A stretch of 64,000 nt of DNA from an uncultured Mediterraneibacter sp. GTDB lineage: Bacteria; Bacillota; Clostridia; Lachnospirales; Lachnospiraceae. This document shows, in pieces, positions 47,909 through 56,342 of the stretch; position 1 is the stretch's first letter, and every line of letters starts with the position of its first letter. The stretch covers positions 1 to 64,000 of the forward strand of contig CALWFV010000003.1 of assembly GCA_944377745.1 (NCBI GenBank), written 5' to 3'. A model generated the notes under the pieces. It saw only the letters and a program-made list of their open reading frames with translations. It did no database searches and was not told where the DNA came from. Made by a program: the position numbers and the translations under genes.

Positions 47909-47968
47909 ATGTCAGAAGAGAAATGCAGATTCAGAAATATAATTCAGGCGTGGGAGCCCCCTCTATAG
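47909..47968 (+). CDS. 19-residue leader peptide candidate
   Basis: Short ORF MSEEKCRFRNIIQAWEPPL with a strong ribosome site (GGAGGTGAAAAA) in the leader of the FapA gene. It ends 93 bases before the FapA start. There is no known match. The context (long leader, hairpin with a CCTCC loop upstream) would suit a regulatory upstream ORF, or it is a decayed gene start. Its expression is unproven. Confidence 0.4.
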   Translation: MSEEKCRFRNIIQAWEPPL

Positions 47969-48061
47969 CCCTGACAGGTTAAAGATACACGTTAAACCAG
48001 TACCAATCAGTACCAATGATCAATATTTGAGAAATTAAAATAGTTTATTGAGGAGACATAA

Positions 48062-49765
48062 ATGAAAGAGGAAAAAAAGAATGTAAAAAACAGTGGGTCT
48101 GACAGTTTTCTTTTTTCAATATTCCAGAGACTGATACGGCCGAGAGATACCGGACAGGCGGAGACCCCTGAAACTGTTCTGGATATAAAAGGAAAGGCTG
48201 GTGTTTCGGAAGGGGGACAGATGCCGAATTCAGCCGCCGCTTATGATACGCAGAATATCCTTGACACACCGGCAGACAATTCGCTCCTGTCTTATCGGAT
48301 GAAATGGAAGGGTTCCGGACATGCAGACGAAGATGCTTCCATGCGCAGCTTCATATATGATGATCAGGACATTTCCCAGGAAGATGCTGAGAAATGGATG
48401 AAAAAAGCGTCCGATCTGGTAGCAAACATACTTGAACAAAGGCTTAAACGACTGGATATAGACCCTGAGGACGACAGCGTTGATGCAGAAATGCTGATCA
48501 CAACTACACAGGACGAAATATCGGCATGGTGTTTTGTCTTCCCTGCTCTTAATGGCGGACAGCATATTTCAGGTGAACATATCAGAGCGGAGATGGCAAA
48601 AAAAGGGATTATTTCTGGAATTCAGGATGACCGCATAGAAATGGCGTCGAACGATGAATTTGGTATGAAGTGGATCAAGGTAGCAGAAGGAATTCCGCCC
48701 AAACACGGAACAGACGGTACACTGACAGAGAATTACCCACACACAGTAGGAATTCCGCAGCTTATTGCAGATGAAAAGGGAAACGTTGATTTTCATGAAC
48801 TGAACTGGCTGATCAAGATCCACAAGGGGGATGAGATCTGTAGATTTACACACGCCACGAAAGGCGAGAATGGAAAGAATGTCTTTGGCAAAGAAGTAAA
48901 GGCCAGAAACGGCAGGGAGGTAAATCTCCCCGCCGGCAGGAACACAGAGGTCGATGAGGAAAACTGCAGAGTCATCTCCGCAGAAGACGGACAGCTTTCC
49001 TACAGAAACGGTAAGTTCAACGTTTCCGACCTGTTGGAGATCCGTGGGGACGTTGCCACTGCCACAGGAAATATCAACGCACAATGCGACGTACTTATCC
49101 ACGGAAACATTCGGGGAGGATATACCGTAAGATCTCTTGGCAGTATCATCGTAAAGGGTACGGTGGAAAGAAGCACGGTGATAGCGGGAAAAGACGTCTA
49201 TATTGCCTACGGAATGGCCGGAGGCGGTTCCGGAACTCTTGATGCCGGAGGGACAGTTCGCTGTAAGTACCTGGAGAACGTCAGTGTCCGCGTGACAGGC
49301 GACGTAATCACCGAAAGCATAGTAAACTCTCAGGTCAGCTGTGACGGCTCGATTTTTGTCAATACCGGGAGAGGCGCTGTTGTGGGAGGAAGACTTCTGG
49401 CAATGAACCGGATCGAGGCAAAGATCATCGGAAACAAGGTCCACGGAAACACGGTTCTTCTCATTGAACCCAGTCCGCATTTTCAGGAAATAAAGATGCA
49501 GCTTGGCATCGAATATGCCAATGCCAGCAGCAGTGCGGACGAACAGCAGGACGAAAAGAAAAAAAACAGACTGGAGAGGTTGAAAAGAATGATCGAGGAA
49601 CTGGAAGAGCAGGAGAATCTGACAAAAAATGGCCAGATTATCGCAGACATCATTTATCCTGTTACAGAAGTTTCATTTCAGGAACTTTCCAGAACAATAG
49701 AAACAGAAGAAAGCTCTGTCCGCCTGTTCAGAGACTCCGAAGGGATCAAAACAGGGATGAAGTAA
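48062..49765 (+). CDS. FapA/DUF342-family protein
   Basis: A 567-residue cytoplasmic protein of the DUF342 (FapA, flagellar assembly protein A) family, common in Clostridia and linked to cell envelope or flagellar assembly, with no fixed biochemical role. An N-terminal ~150 residues are variable. The core has repeating beta-strand units (NINAQCDVLIHGNIRGGYTV, GSIIVKGTVERSTVIAGKDV, GGRLLAMNRIEAKIIGN) that form a right-handed beta-helix-like region at about 320-460. A short coiled coil follows (EKKKNRLERLKRMIEELEEQ). GAGGAG lies before the ATG. Its long leader suggests post-transcriptional control. It is divergent from csrA-flagellin, which fits a flagellar link. Confidence 0.82.
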   Translation: MKEEKKNVKNSGSDSFLFSIFQRLIRPRDTGQAETPETVLDIKGKAGVSEGGQMPNSAAAYDTQNILDTPADNSLLSYRMKWKGSGHADEDASMRSFIYDDQDISQEDAEKWMKKASDLVANILEQRLKRLDIDPEDDSVDAEMLITTTQDEISAWCFVFPALNGGQHISGEHIRAEMAKKGIISGIQDDRIEMASNDEFGMKWIKVAEGIPPKHGTDGTLTENYPHTVGIPQLIADEKGNVDFHELNWLIKIHKGDEICRFTHATKGENGKNVFGKEVKARNGREVNLPAGRNTEVDEENCRVISAEDGQLSYRNGKFNVSDLLEIRGDVATATGNINAQCDVLIHGNIRGGYTVRSLGSIIVKGTVERSTVIAGKDVYIAYGMAGGGSGTLDAGGTVRCKYLENVSVRVTGDVITESIVNSQVSCDGSIFVNTGRGAVVGGRLLAMNRIEAKIIGNKVHGNTVLLIEPSPHFQEIKMQLGIEYANASSSADEQQDEKKKNRLERLKRMIEELEEQENLTKNGQIIADIIYPVTEVSFQELSRTIETEESSVRLFRDSEGIKTGMK

Positions 49766-49793
49766 AAACTGACAGATCAGAAAGCTCATAAAA

Positions 49794-49838
49794 AACCAAG
49801 GGAGGTATTTAAAAAGCTGCTTCCCTTGGTTATTTTTA
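49794..49838 (+). terminator. Terminator of the FapA gene
   Basis: Arms AACCAAGGGA/TCCCTTGGTT followed by ATTTTTAT; could also serve the converging response regulator gene. Confidence 0.85.
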
Positions 49839-49890
49839 TACATTGATAGAAATTCACAGAAACCGCATCGCCCGAACCTGCGGTATAACA

Positions 49891-50298
49891 TTACGACCGA
49901 AGAACGCTGGGAAGATAAAATCCAGTCCGGGGATGCGTGCGTAAATAGTCAAGGCAGGCTACAACTTCCGCCAGTTCCAGCGGTTTGCAGAGAAAGCCCG
50001 ATGCGCCGGCCTCCTTTGCCTCTATCACCGTGCTTTCATACACCATGGACGTAAGTATGATAATACGCGCATGAGGGTACTTTTTCAGTAGTTTCTTTGT
50101 TGTCTCTAGTCCATCCATCCCGGGCATAACAACATCCATCATGACAATATCAGGCTTGTCAGTTTCAATATTCTCCAGGGCATCTTCCCCTGTAGTATAA
50201 TGCGAAACAATCTCATAATCATTCTGGGCCCGCAGGTGAAACTGAAGATCCTTTACCGTCATATAAGAGTCGTCAACAACCATGATCTTTTTGCTCAT
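49891..50298 (-). CDS. Single-domain response regulator (CheY-like)
   Basis: A 135-residue stand-alone receiver. Acidic pair D9-D10 (MVVDDS), phospho-acceptor D55 (MMDVVMPGMDG), the Thr/Ser switch (LTSM) and the conserved Lys in LCKPLEL are all present; no output domain follows. I chose the ATG at 50298 with AGGAGG upstream, not the frame reaching 50460. In the flagellar neighbourhood it could be a CheY-type switch or a relay protein; no kinase is adjacent. It has its own promoter (50341-50369). Confidence 0.92.
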   Translation of the reverse strand: MSKKIMVVDDSYMTVKDLQFHLRAQNDYEIVSHYTTGEDALENIETDKPDIVMMDVVMPGMDGLETTKKLLKKYPHARIIILTSMVYESTVIEAKEAGASGFLCKPLELAEVVACLDYLRTHPRTGFYLPSVLRS

Positions 50299-50340
50299 AT
50301 GTAAAACCTCCTGGAACTTCATTTCCATTGCATCATACAT

Positions 50341-50369
50341 ATTATAGCTGATAAAATCATCAAGTGCAA
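50341..50369 (-). promoter_or_regulatory. Sigma-A promoter of the CheY-like gene
   Basis: Minus strand: -35 TTGCAC (50364-50369), 17-base spacer, -10 TATAAT (50341-50346). Confidence 0.78.
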
Positions 50370-50502
50370 TAGATTCGTTGTTGAGTTTGTGGGGATTTAA
50401 ATACAGCTTCGTATACGGATACAAAAAGTATATATGATATACTAAACTCGTTACCCCCACAAAAACAGCAGATTAATTTCTTCTGAGGAGCAATACCTTT
50501 TC

Positions 50503-51693
50503 CTACTGGTTCTCCAGCCCTTCCGCTTTCTCCCGCTCCGCGGTCCGGATATCCCGGTGTTTCTTCCTCAGACGCTTATACACACTCGCCCGGAACAGAT
50601 TGTACACCACGGACACGATAGGAATAAAGATTAGCATACCCACAACACCCATCAGGCTGCCGCCGACAGTCACCGCGGCGAGTACCCAGATCGAGGGAAG
50701 ACCCACGGAACTTCCCACTACCTTCGGATAGATCAGGTTACCCTCAATCTGCTGGAGGACCAGGAACATGATGACAAACCCCAGTGCCTGCAGGGGATCC
50801 ACCATCAGGATCAGGAACGCTCCGATCACACAGCCGATAAATGCCCCGAAGATCGGGATCAGCGCCGTAAACGCGATAAGCACACCAACCAGCATTGCAT
50901 ACGGCATATTGAAGATGGTCATCGCGATGAAGAACATCATCCCCAGTATCATCGCTTCCACGCACTGCCCTGTCAGGAAATTGGAGAAAGATCTCGCTGT
51001 CAGAGAGCTCACTTCGAGACACCATTCCACGCGTTTTTCCGAAAGGAATGCATACATAACTTTTCTGACCTGCACTCTCAGCTTTTCCTTCTGCAGCAGG
51101 ATGTAACACGCAAATACAAACGCGATGACAAACGTAGTCACGCCGCTCACGATGGATCCGATGGCAGACACAGTGGAATCAAGCACATTCCCTGCGCCGT
51201 TCTGTAAGAACGTCATGCCGCTGTTGATCATCCGCTCCGGATCCAGGTTGAGGTTGTCAAGCCAGGCCTGTATCTCTGGGTTGTCCGTGAAAAGAGCCTC
51301 CAGAAATCTCTGCGCTTCGGGAATAAAAGTACGGATCGTCATTCCCAGAGACAGCAGCGTCTTTCCCAGTTCCGGGATCACGACAAACATCACCAGTACA
51401 ACAACGCCGATCACTACGGCGATAGTAAGTATAAGACTCAGCGGCCGGGCGAGCTTCTTCGCCACCTTTTTGTCCTTCAGATATTTATTCCCAAAGATCA
51501 GCTCCTCAAAGAAGCTCATCGGAACATTCAGCACGAACGCGATGGCTCCGCCTAAAAGAAAAGGAAAAATGATCCCGAACACAAAACGAATCGCCTGAAA
51601 TATAAGAAGATAGTTCGCGAGCGCGATCAGTATAATGATCGTGAAAAGGATCAGTTCTCTTAATTTTTTCATTGTTTCTTTATCAAGCTTCAT
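50503..51693 (-). CDS. AI-2E-family (PerM/YtvI-type) membrane permease
   Basis: A 396-residue integral membrane protein of the AI-2 exporter superfamily. About eight membrane helices are seen: a pair at the N-terminus (LILFTIIILIALANYLLIFQAI, FVFGIIFPFLLGGAIAFVL), one at 80-110, a long extracytoplasmic or amphipathic middle region (120-170), and a C-terminal bundle with the family-typical GVLIAFTALIPIFGAFIG and GLPSIWVLAAVTVGGSLMGV. The C-terminus is Lys/Arg-rich and cytoplasmic. Substrates of Firmicutes members vary (signals, ions, sporulation). Single gene with its own promoter at 51719-51747. Confidence 0.88.
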   Translation of the reverse strand: MKLDKETMKKLRELILFTIIILIALANYLLIFQAIRFVFGIIFPFLLGGAIAFVLNVPMSFFEELIFGNKYLKDKKVAKKLARPLSLILTIAVVIGVVVLVMFVVIPELGKTLLSLGMTIRTFIPEAQRFLEALFTDNPEIQAWLDNLNLDPERMINSGMTFLQNGAGNVLDSTVSAIGSIVSGVTTFVIAFVFACYILLQKEKLRVQVRKVMYAFLSEKRVEWCLEVSSLTARSFSNFLTGQCVEAMILGMMFFIAMTIFNMPYAMLVGVLIAFTALIPIFGAFIGCVIGAFLILMVDPLQALGFVIMFLVLQQIEGNLIYPKVVGSSVGLPSIWVLAAVTVGGSLMGVVGMLIFIPIVSVVYNLFRASVYKRLRKKHRDIRTAEREKAEGLENQ

Positions 51694-51718
51694 AAACTCC
51701 TCCTTCTGACGTTTCCTT

Positions 51719-51747
51719 ATTCTACCACGCTTCCCGAACTACAACAA
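51719..51747 (-). promoter_or_regulatory. Promoter of the AI-2E-type permease gene
   Basis: Minus strand: -35 TTGTTG (51742-51747), 17-base spacer, -10 TAGAAT (51719-51724). Confidence 0.6.
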
Positions 51748-51803
51748 GGCTGTCAGCCGATTTTTAATAAAATCTGCCGGCAGCCCCTGAAAGATTTAAA
51801 ATA

Positions 51804-51930
51804 TTTTTTATTCTTTCTTTCCTTTTTCGACAAAAACCTGGAACGTATCTGTGCCTTTCACTCCCTGTTTGTCCGCAATCACCACAATTTTGTCCGCAAT
51901 CCCTTCGCAGTACTTTTCATACTTAAATCC
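51804..51930 (-). pseudogene. Short coding remnant, origin unknown
   Basis: An open frame on the minus strand without a good start reads FKYEKYCEGIADKIVVIADKQ then GVKGTDTFQVFVEKGKKE and stop. It begins inside the tandem repeat at the end of the DUF4432 gene. It holds a 13-base direct repeat GATTGCGGACAAA. It looks like the tail of a lost gene, but I recognise no family and it may be chance. Confidence 0.3.
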
Positions 51931-51954
51931 TGTATTAAATCCTGTATTAAATCC
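51924..51954. repeat. Short tandem repeat at the end of the DUF4432 gene
   Basis: The 13-base unit TTAAATCCTGTAT (plus strand) is repeated about two and a half times and includes the stop codon of the DUF4432 gene. Confidence 0.75.
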
Positions 51955-52975
51955 CTTCCATCTGTTCAAGGAATGCTTCATATCCCTCTTCTATATCCAC
52001 GCAGATCGTATATCTGGTACTGCTCTGTCCCTTAAGTTTCTGTATCTCGTCCCGTGCCCGTTCCACCGCTTTTCCTTCCACCCGGTTTGTCCCCGGCTCC
52101 AGTCCAAGTACATACTGGCCTTTTGAAAAATTTTTCCACTGAGTAAAGCGTCTCAGAACCTCGTTTTCATAAGTCATGACAATACCGAATCCATAGTTTG
52201 GCTGATAGACTCCCGCCCTGGATCTTCCATTGTGATCCCGCATTTTATGGTAATAACACATTTCTTCCAGTGCATTTGGCTCGCTGACTTCAAGCGCCTG
52301 TGATTTGTATTTTTCCGCAAAGGCATTTCTGGACTGAATCTCACTGCTGTCGATCATCACTTTGCTTTCCGGAGACAGGAATGGATAACCTATATTACAG
52401 TGATACAGGATCATGAATTCTTCTTCCCTGAATCCCGTGTTGCAGATCTCATCTGTGATCTCGAATCGCGGCTGTGTGTTCCATACCCTGATTGTTCTCT
52501 TCAGCTTCAGCTTTTCTCCAAACAGGCTGCTCTGATCCATTTCTCCGCAGAGCACTGCCATATACTCTCCGTTTTCTTCTATGCGCTGGGCGCTGTATCC
52601 CCGGGCCGGTATATTGGCTATCCTGCCATGCAGGCCATATTCCACTCCATCTTCTTCGCAGGGGGATCCGGTATTATCAAGCCCGCATGTTGTCAGGAAT
52701 CCTCCCGTAAAGCTTCTCAGCCACTGCGTGCCTCTTTTGTCATAATACCAGGGGGCGACCACGCCGCAGGGATTGATGTAACTGATATTGATCCCTTTAT
52801 AGCGCAGCGTTGAAATATCCATGCAGCGGTCTGCCAGAACGGTAAGCGACATACCGCTCTGGCACTGCACCTCTGATGCAAGGACAGACTGTGCTGTTCC
52901 GCCTTCCAGGCGCATGGTCTTCAGTTCAAGAAGCTGATCCGGATTCCCTGTATACTCTTTTACAGACCGCTTCAT
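51947..52975 (-). CDS. DUF4432-family aldose-1-epimerase-like protein
   Basis: A 342-residue protein of the DUF4432 group, with the galactose-mutarotase-like beta-sandwich. Family segments are TVLADRCMDISTLRYKG, FTGGFLTTCGLDNTG, YGLHGRIANIPA (with a likely active-site His) and YHCNIGYPFLSP. These proteins probably act on sugar or sugar-acid anomers; the substrate is unknown. It is the last gene of the sugar locus, 4 bases after the hydrolase gene. Its stop lies in a short tandem repeat. Confidence 0.8.
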   Translation of the reverse strand: MKRSVKEYTGNPDQLLELKTMRLEGGTAQSVLASEVQCQSGMSLTVLADRCMDISTLRYKGINISYINPCGVVAPWYYDKRGTQWLRSFTGGFLTTCGLDNTGSPCEEDGVEYGLHGRIANIPARGYSAQRIEENGEYMAVLCGEMDQSSLFGEKLKLKRTIRVWNTQPRFEITDEICNTGFREEEFMILYHCNIGYPFLSPESKVMIDSSEIQSRNAFAEKYKSQALEVSEPNALEEMCYYHKMRDHNGRSRAGVYQPNYGFGIVMTYENEVLRRFTQWKNFSKGQYVLGLEPGTNRVEGKAVERARDEIQKLKGQSSTRYTICVDIEEGYEAFLEQMEGI

Positions 52976-52979
52976 TTTC

Positions 52980-55109
52980 TCACTCCCATTCCAGCATCAG
53001 TATCGCAAAGATCGAAAATTTCTCAAGAGAGACACACACCGTTCCGTTTTCATACGAATACGGGATTTCCTTTTCTTCCGGAAGAAGACATACTCTCTTT
53101 GGTTCCTGTTCCGCTTTCACATACAATGTTGTGTCATATGTATCCGGAATTCTGTACAGATCCCGTGTCTCTATGACTCCGATCAGTTTTTTCTTCTCTT
53201 CTGGAGCGTCAAACATTACGCACTCAACAGATTCAGATGCTTCTGCCCCAAAACAGAACTCATCTTCCGCAAGCATACGTATAATATTGGCGAATATGGC
53301 ACTGTGCTGATATCTCTCCGCGCGCTCGATAGGAACCGCGCTCCAGACAGCTTTCCCCTGCCCATATTCTGTATACAGGATCCCCGGCTCTTCTGTCCAG
53401 ATTCCAGGCGGATTGGCATGGATCGTTGCAAATGGATACGCGGGATCATCCTTGTCCACATACTCTTCCTCGTGGATGTCTGTTGGAAACATGGACCAGC
53501 GTGCCCCCGGTTTTGTATATGGGAATGTAAGGGTCGCAAGAGCTGTTCCCTTCCATCCTTTTTCCACCCGGACTGCTGGTTCGAACATTACAAGAGGATA
53601 TAGATACGTAAAGTATCCGTCCATAATGTCCGAGTTCTCAGTTGGAGCAAGATAAGTCATACGCCCGTCCGTATAACCTGCTTCTCTGGTTCCAAACAGT
53701 TCCTTCATCAATTCCTCTCTGCAGCATCCGCTGATATACAGGTTTCCGCCTTCCTTTACATATTTCAGGATCGTATCCGCCTCCTCTTTGCTCATTCCCG
53801 GCGCATCCGGTACTACAAGCACTTTATGCCGGAACATTTCATCCCTCTTCCAGTTATTGATTATCCCATATGGTACGTGCTCTGCCGCAAGGATATCAGA
53901 CGCCCCTTTCAACGCGTCATAATGCGGCATCGTCCCCGCGCTTCCGGTATCCCTGTCCAGACGGTGATCCATAACATGTATGCCGTTTGCCCGGTAATCA
54001 TATTTCCCGTTCAGATTAAAATACAGGCTGACGTCATAAGCCTGCGTCCCGGTTGTCAGATACGGTTCATATGCCTTTGTCTCCCCGTAGACCTCTCCGA
54101 TCAAATCATACACCCTCTCATCTATAGTCCCCACAGGATCGATCGCGTCGATCAGCAGGCTTGCCCCATGATGCAGATAAGTCATCGCAGCGCACTGTCT
54201 GAGCTGATCCTTTGACTTTGTTGACGTGTGCTCTTCCAGCTTGGGATAGCAGCGGGATGTCATGTACTGAAACGGCTGATTCTGCGTCAGGTTATACCAT
54301 GCCTTGCACGCCAGAGACTGCTGCCGTATCCCCCCATAAAGGTCTGTCCCGATATAGTCGCTCACCTGGGACACATTTTCATTGTTTCCGAAGCGCCAGA
54401 ACGCGATCGAATTCCCATACTGATGCTCCACAGACGCGTCAGGTCTGTATTTATGCAGTTCATCGGTACACATCTTTCCAAATTCATAAATCCACTCATG
54501 CCGTTTCCGGTCAAATTCAAGCCACCTCTCGTCAGTCCAGTCTACGATCTCAGGCATTGGTTCATCATGGGACTGAGCCCATTTCTTCTTACAGGAATCA
54601 CAGTAGCAGACTTCCGGCCAGAATGTCATATCAAAGAAGACTCCCTCAAATTCAAAGTAATCACAGAATTCCTTTATCTGCGCTTTCACAAATTCGCGGT
54701 ATTCTTCATTATTCGGACAGCACAGCCCATACCTTCCGCCGTGGAATCTGGAGTCATGCCCGTATGCATCCAGCATCCTCCACTCCGGGTGGCGTTCAAA
54801 CTCCCGGTTATTAAATATGATACTGTAATAGATGATCACATCCATCCCGTCTTCATGGCACAGATCGATCAGCCGTTTGATCTTATCCTCTTTCCCGATA
54901 AACGCTTTATGTATAACTCCGGTTTTCGTTGGCCAGTAGCACAGCCCCACATGGGACTGTATATAGATCATCGGCGCCGTGATCTGAGCTTTCTTGAGCA
55001 GCGAAAAATATTCTTCCGGATCAAACTGTTCCATAAACCGGTTGTCCCAGTCCTCGATATGCATATCCAGCAGTGTTCTCCGGAATTGATTTTGATACCA
55101 TTTTGTCAT
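52980..55109 (-). CDS. GHL6-type putative glycoside hydrolase
   Basis: A 709-residue cytoplasmic protein (no signal peptide). The N-terminal barrel-like part resembles the hypothetical glycosyl hydrolase 6 (GHL6) group: PMIYIQSHVGLCYWPTKTG, EDGMDVIIYYSIIF, and near 155-175 GVFFDMTFWPEVCYCDSC. A middle GH42 trimerisation-like part lies at about 400-480 (VLVVPDAPGMSKEEADTIL, YVKEGGNLYISG), followed by beta-rich C-terminal segments. The start at 55109 (TKWYQNQFRRTLLDM) has GGGG upstream; the longer frame is rejected. Acts on an imported oligosaccharide; the linkage cannot be told. Confidence 0.72.
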   Translation of the reverse strand: MTKWYQNQFRRTLLDMHIEDWDNRFMEQFDPEEYFSLLKKAQITAPMIYIQSHVGLCYWPTKTGVIHKAFIGKEDKIKRLIDLCHEDGMDVIIYYSIIFNNREFERHPEWRMLDAYGHDSRFHGGRYGLCCPNNEEYREFVKAQIKEFCDYFEFEGVFFDMTFWPEVCYCDSCKKKWAQSHDEPMPEIVDWTDERWLEFDRKRHEWIYEFGKMCTDELHKYRPDASVEHQYGNSIAFWRFGNNENVSQVSDYIGTDLYGGIRQQSLACKAWYNLTQNQPFQYMTSRCYPKLEEHTSTKSKDQLRQCAAMTYLHHGASLLIDAIDPVGTIDERVYDLIGEVYGETKAYEPYLTTGTQAYDVSLYFNLNGKYDYRANGIHVMDHRLDRDTGSAGTMPHYDALKGASDILAAEHVPYGIINNWKRDEMFRHKVLVVPDAPGMSKEEADTILKYVKEGGNLYISGCCREELMKELFGTREAGYTDGRMTYLAPTENSDIMDGYFTYLYPLVMFEPAVRVEKGWKGTALATLTFPYTKPGARWSMFPTDIHEEEYVDKDDPAYPFATIHANPPGIWTEEPGILYTEYGQGKAVWSAVPIERAERYQHSAIFANIIRMLAEDEFCFGAEASESVECVMFDAPEEKKKLIGVIETRDLYRIPDTYDTTLYVKAEQEPKRVCLLPEEKEIPYSYENGTVCVSLEKFSIFAILMLEWE

Positions 55110-55134
55110 CTTCTTTGCCCCTTTCGTTTTTCTT

Positions 55135-56340
55135 TTATTCCAGCACAAGGTCCGGGTTCTCAGCAAAATGCTTCAGTATTACCAGGTTATCGCACTCTGA
55201 GGTATTCGTGATCCTGATTCCTTCTTTTGCGGCGCGCTCTGTCACGAAATACTCATCATTCGTAAGCTGCCCGTACCGTATCTGCGCAGGCGATTCGATC
55301 GGATACACTCCAAAACGCCCCTGCCCCTGGATACAGATCGTACCGTACGCGGCGCTGTCTCTGATTACAACTGTTTTTCCAGGGTGGACCGTCAGCCTCT
55401 TCGCACACACCAGATCAGATTTATAGCAGATCCACTCCTCCAGATATCCGTCCGTCTCCATCTCATCCACATCGCGCACCGGTTTTGGAGCCATAAAACG
55501 ATTCTTATGGAAATCCGGATCCACATTCAGATCCCAGTCGACCACACCCAGCAGATAGTCATAATTCCCCCGTTCTTCCTCCGGGCAGTTTTTCCACAGC
55601 AGGTCTTCTTCCAGCACCTGTCCGTTCATAAGTACAGACTGATACATCGCATAGACATCCGAAGCGAACTGCGGCTCATATGTACACAGGCTTCCCGGGG
55701 CATGCAGCACCCCCGGCGGAACGTCATATCCAGTATCGAGTACAAGCCTGTATGCCCTGGACAGATCCAGCAGATGATTGTCCCCTCTGGTAAAATTTTT
55801 CAGCGCTTCCAGCACCTCTTCCTCTGTAGTCTCCGGGTTCAGCCCGAAAAACGTAAACGGAAATTCTCCACCATGGTCATTTAACTGTGATGGGAAGAAA
55901 TACATCTCCGGCTTTCCTGCCGCCCCGACTCTCTTTGCATGTTCATCTCTGTGGTGGATATGATGAGGAAGTGGTCCCGCGTTATCAAAAAACTTTGAAA
56001 ACATTGGCCATCTCCCATACTTTTTCCAGAGAGTTTCACCAATAATTTCCGGTCCCATTAAATCTACCGCATCACGGAGGAGGATTTTTTTCTCCCCGTC
56101 CATTACAAGGTAGCTCAATCCTTCATCTTCCGCCGTCTTCGGCCCATTCTCCGCCCAGGTCGTAGAAGAGAACCAACGCTCGTCAATCCCCCCGCGGTCC
56201 GATCCCAGCGCATAGTAGTCATCGGGATGGAGCTTGATTCTTTTTCCCGGTCTGCAAAACGATCTCGACACCCACACCGGCGCCAGCCTCAATACACCTT
56301 TCCCCTGCTCCAGTGCGCGGTTTACAACTTCTCTGCTCAT
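55135..56340 (-). CDS. Cupin-type sugar isomerase-like protein (mannose-6-phosphate isomerase fold)
   Basis: A 401-residue protein with features of class I phosphomannose isomerase-like cupins. The metal-binding block PLPHHIHHRDEHA lies near 120-132, and the second cupin part VPPGVLHAPGSL lies near 205-216. GGAGGG lies before the ATG at 56340 (SREVVNRALEQGKG); the longer frame overlaps the previous gene. It begins 2 bases after the Gfo/Idh stop. It may isomerise a keto/aldo sugar or its oxidised form; the exact reaction is not known. Confidence 0.68.
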   Translation of the reverse strand: MSREVVNRALEQGKGVLRLAPVWVSRSFCRPGKRIKLHPDDYYALGSDRGGIDERWFSSTTWAENGPKTAEDEGLSYLVMDGEKKILLRDAVDLMGPEIIGETLWKKYGRWPMFSKFFDNAGPLPHHIHHRDEHAKRVGAAGKPEMYFFPSQLNDHGGEFPFTFFGLNPETTEEEVLEALKNFTRGDNHLLDLSRAYRLVLDTGYDVPPGVLHAPGSLCTYEPQFASDVYAMYQSVLMNGQVLEEDLLWKNCPEEERGNYDYLLGVVDWDLNVDPDFHKNRFMAPKPVRDVDEMETDGYLEEWICYKSDLVCAKRLTVHPGKTVVIRDSAAYGTICIQGQGRFGVYPIESPAQIRYGQLTNDEYFVTERAAKEGIRITNTSECDNLVILKHFAENPDLVLE

Positions 56341-56342
56341 CG

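Larger units (their letters stand above)
47509..48061. promoter_or_regulatory. Long divergent intergenic region between csrA and the FapA gene
   Basis: Holds a plus-strand promoter, two hairpins, a short leader ORF with a strong ribosome site, and paired CAGTACCAAT repeats near 47998-48016. On the csrA side no convincing sigma-A or sigma-28 promoter could be fixed by eye; GATTTCCGGAATC at 47548-47560 is a near palindrome that could be an operator. Confidence 0.4.

Noticed and set aside
51924-51954. CRISPR-like repeats
   Set aside because: The units are 13 bases, directly adjacent, without spacers, and only two and a half copies are present.
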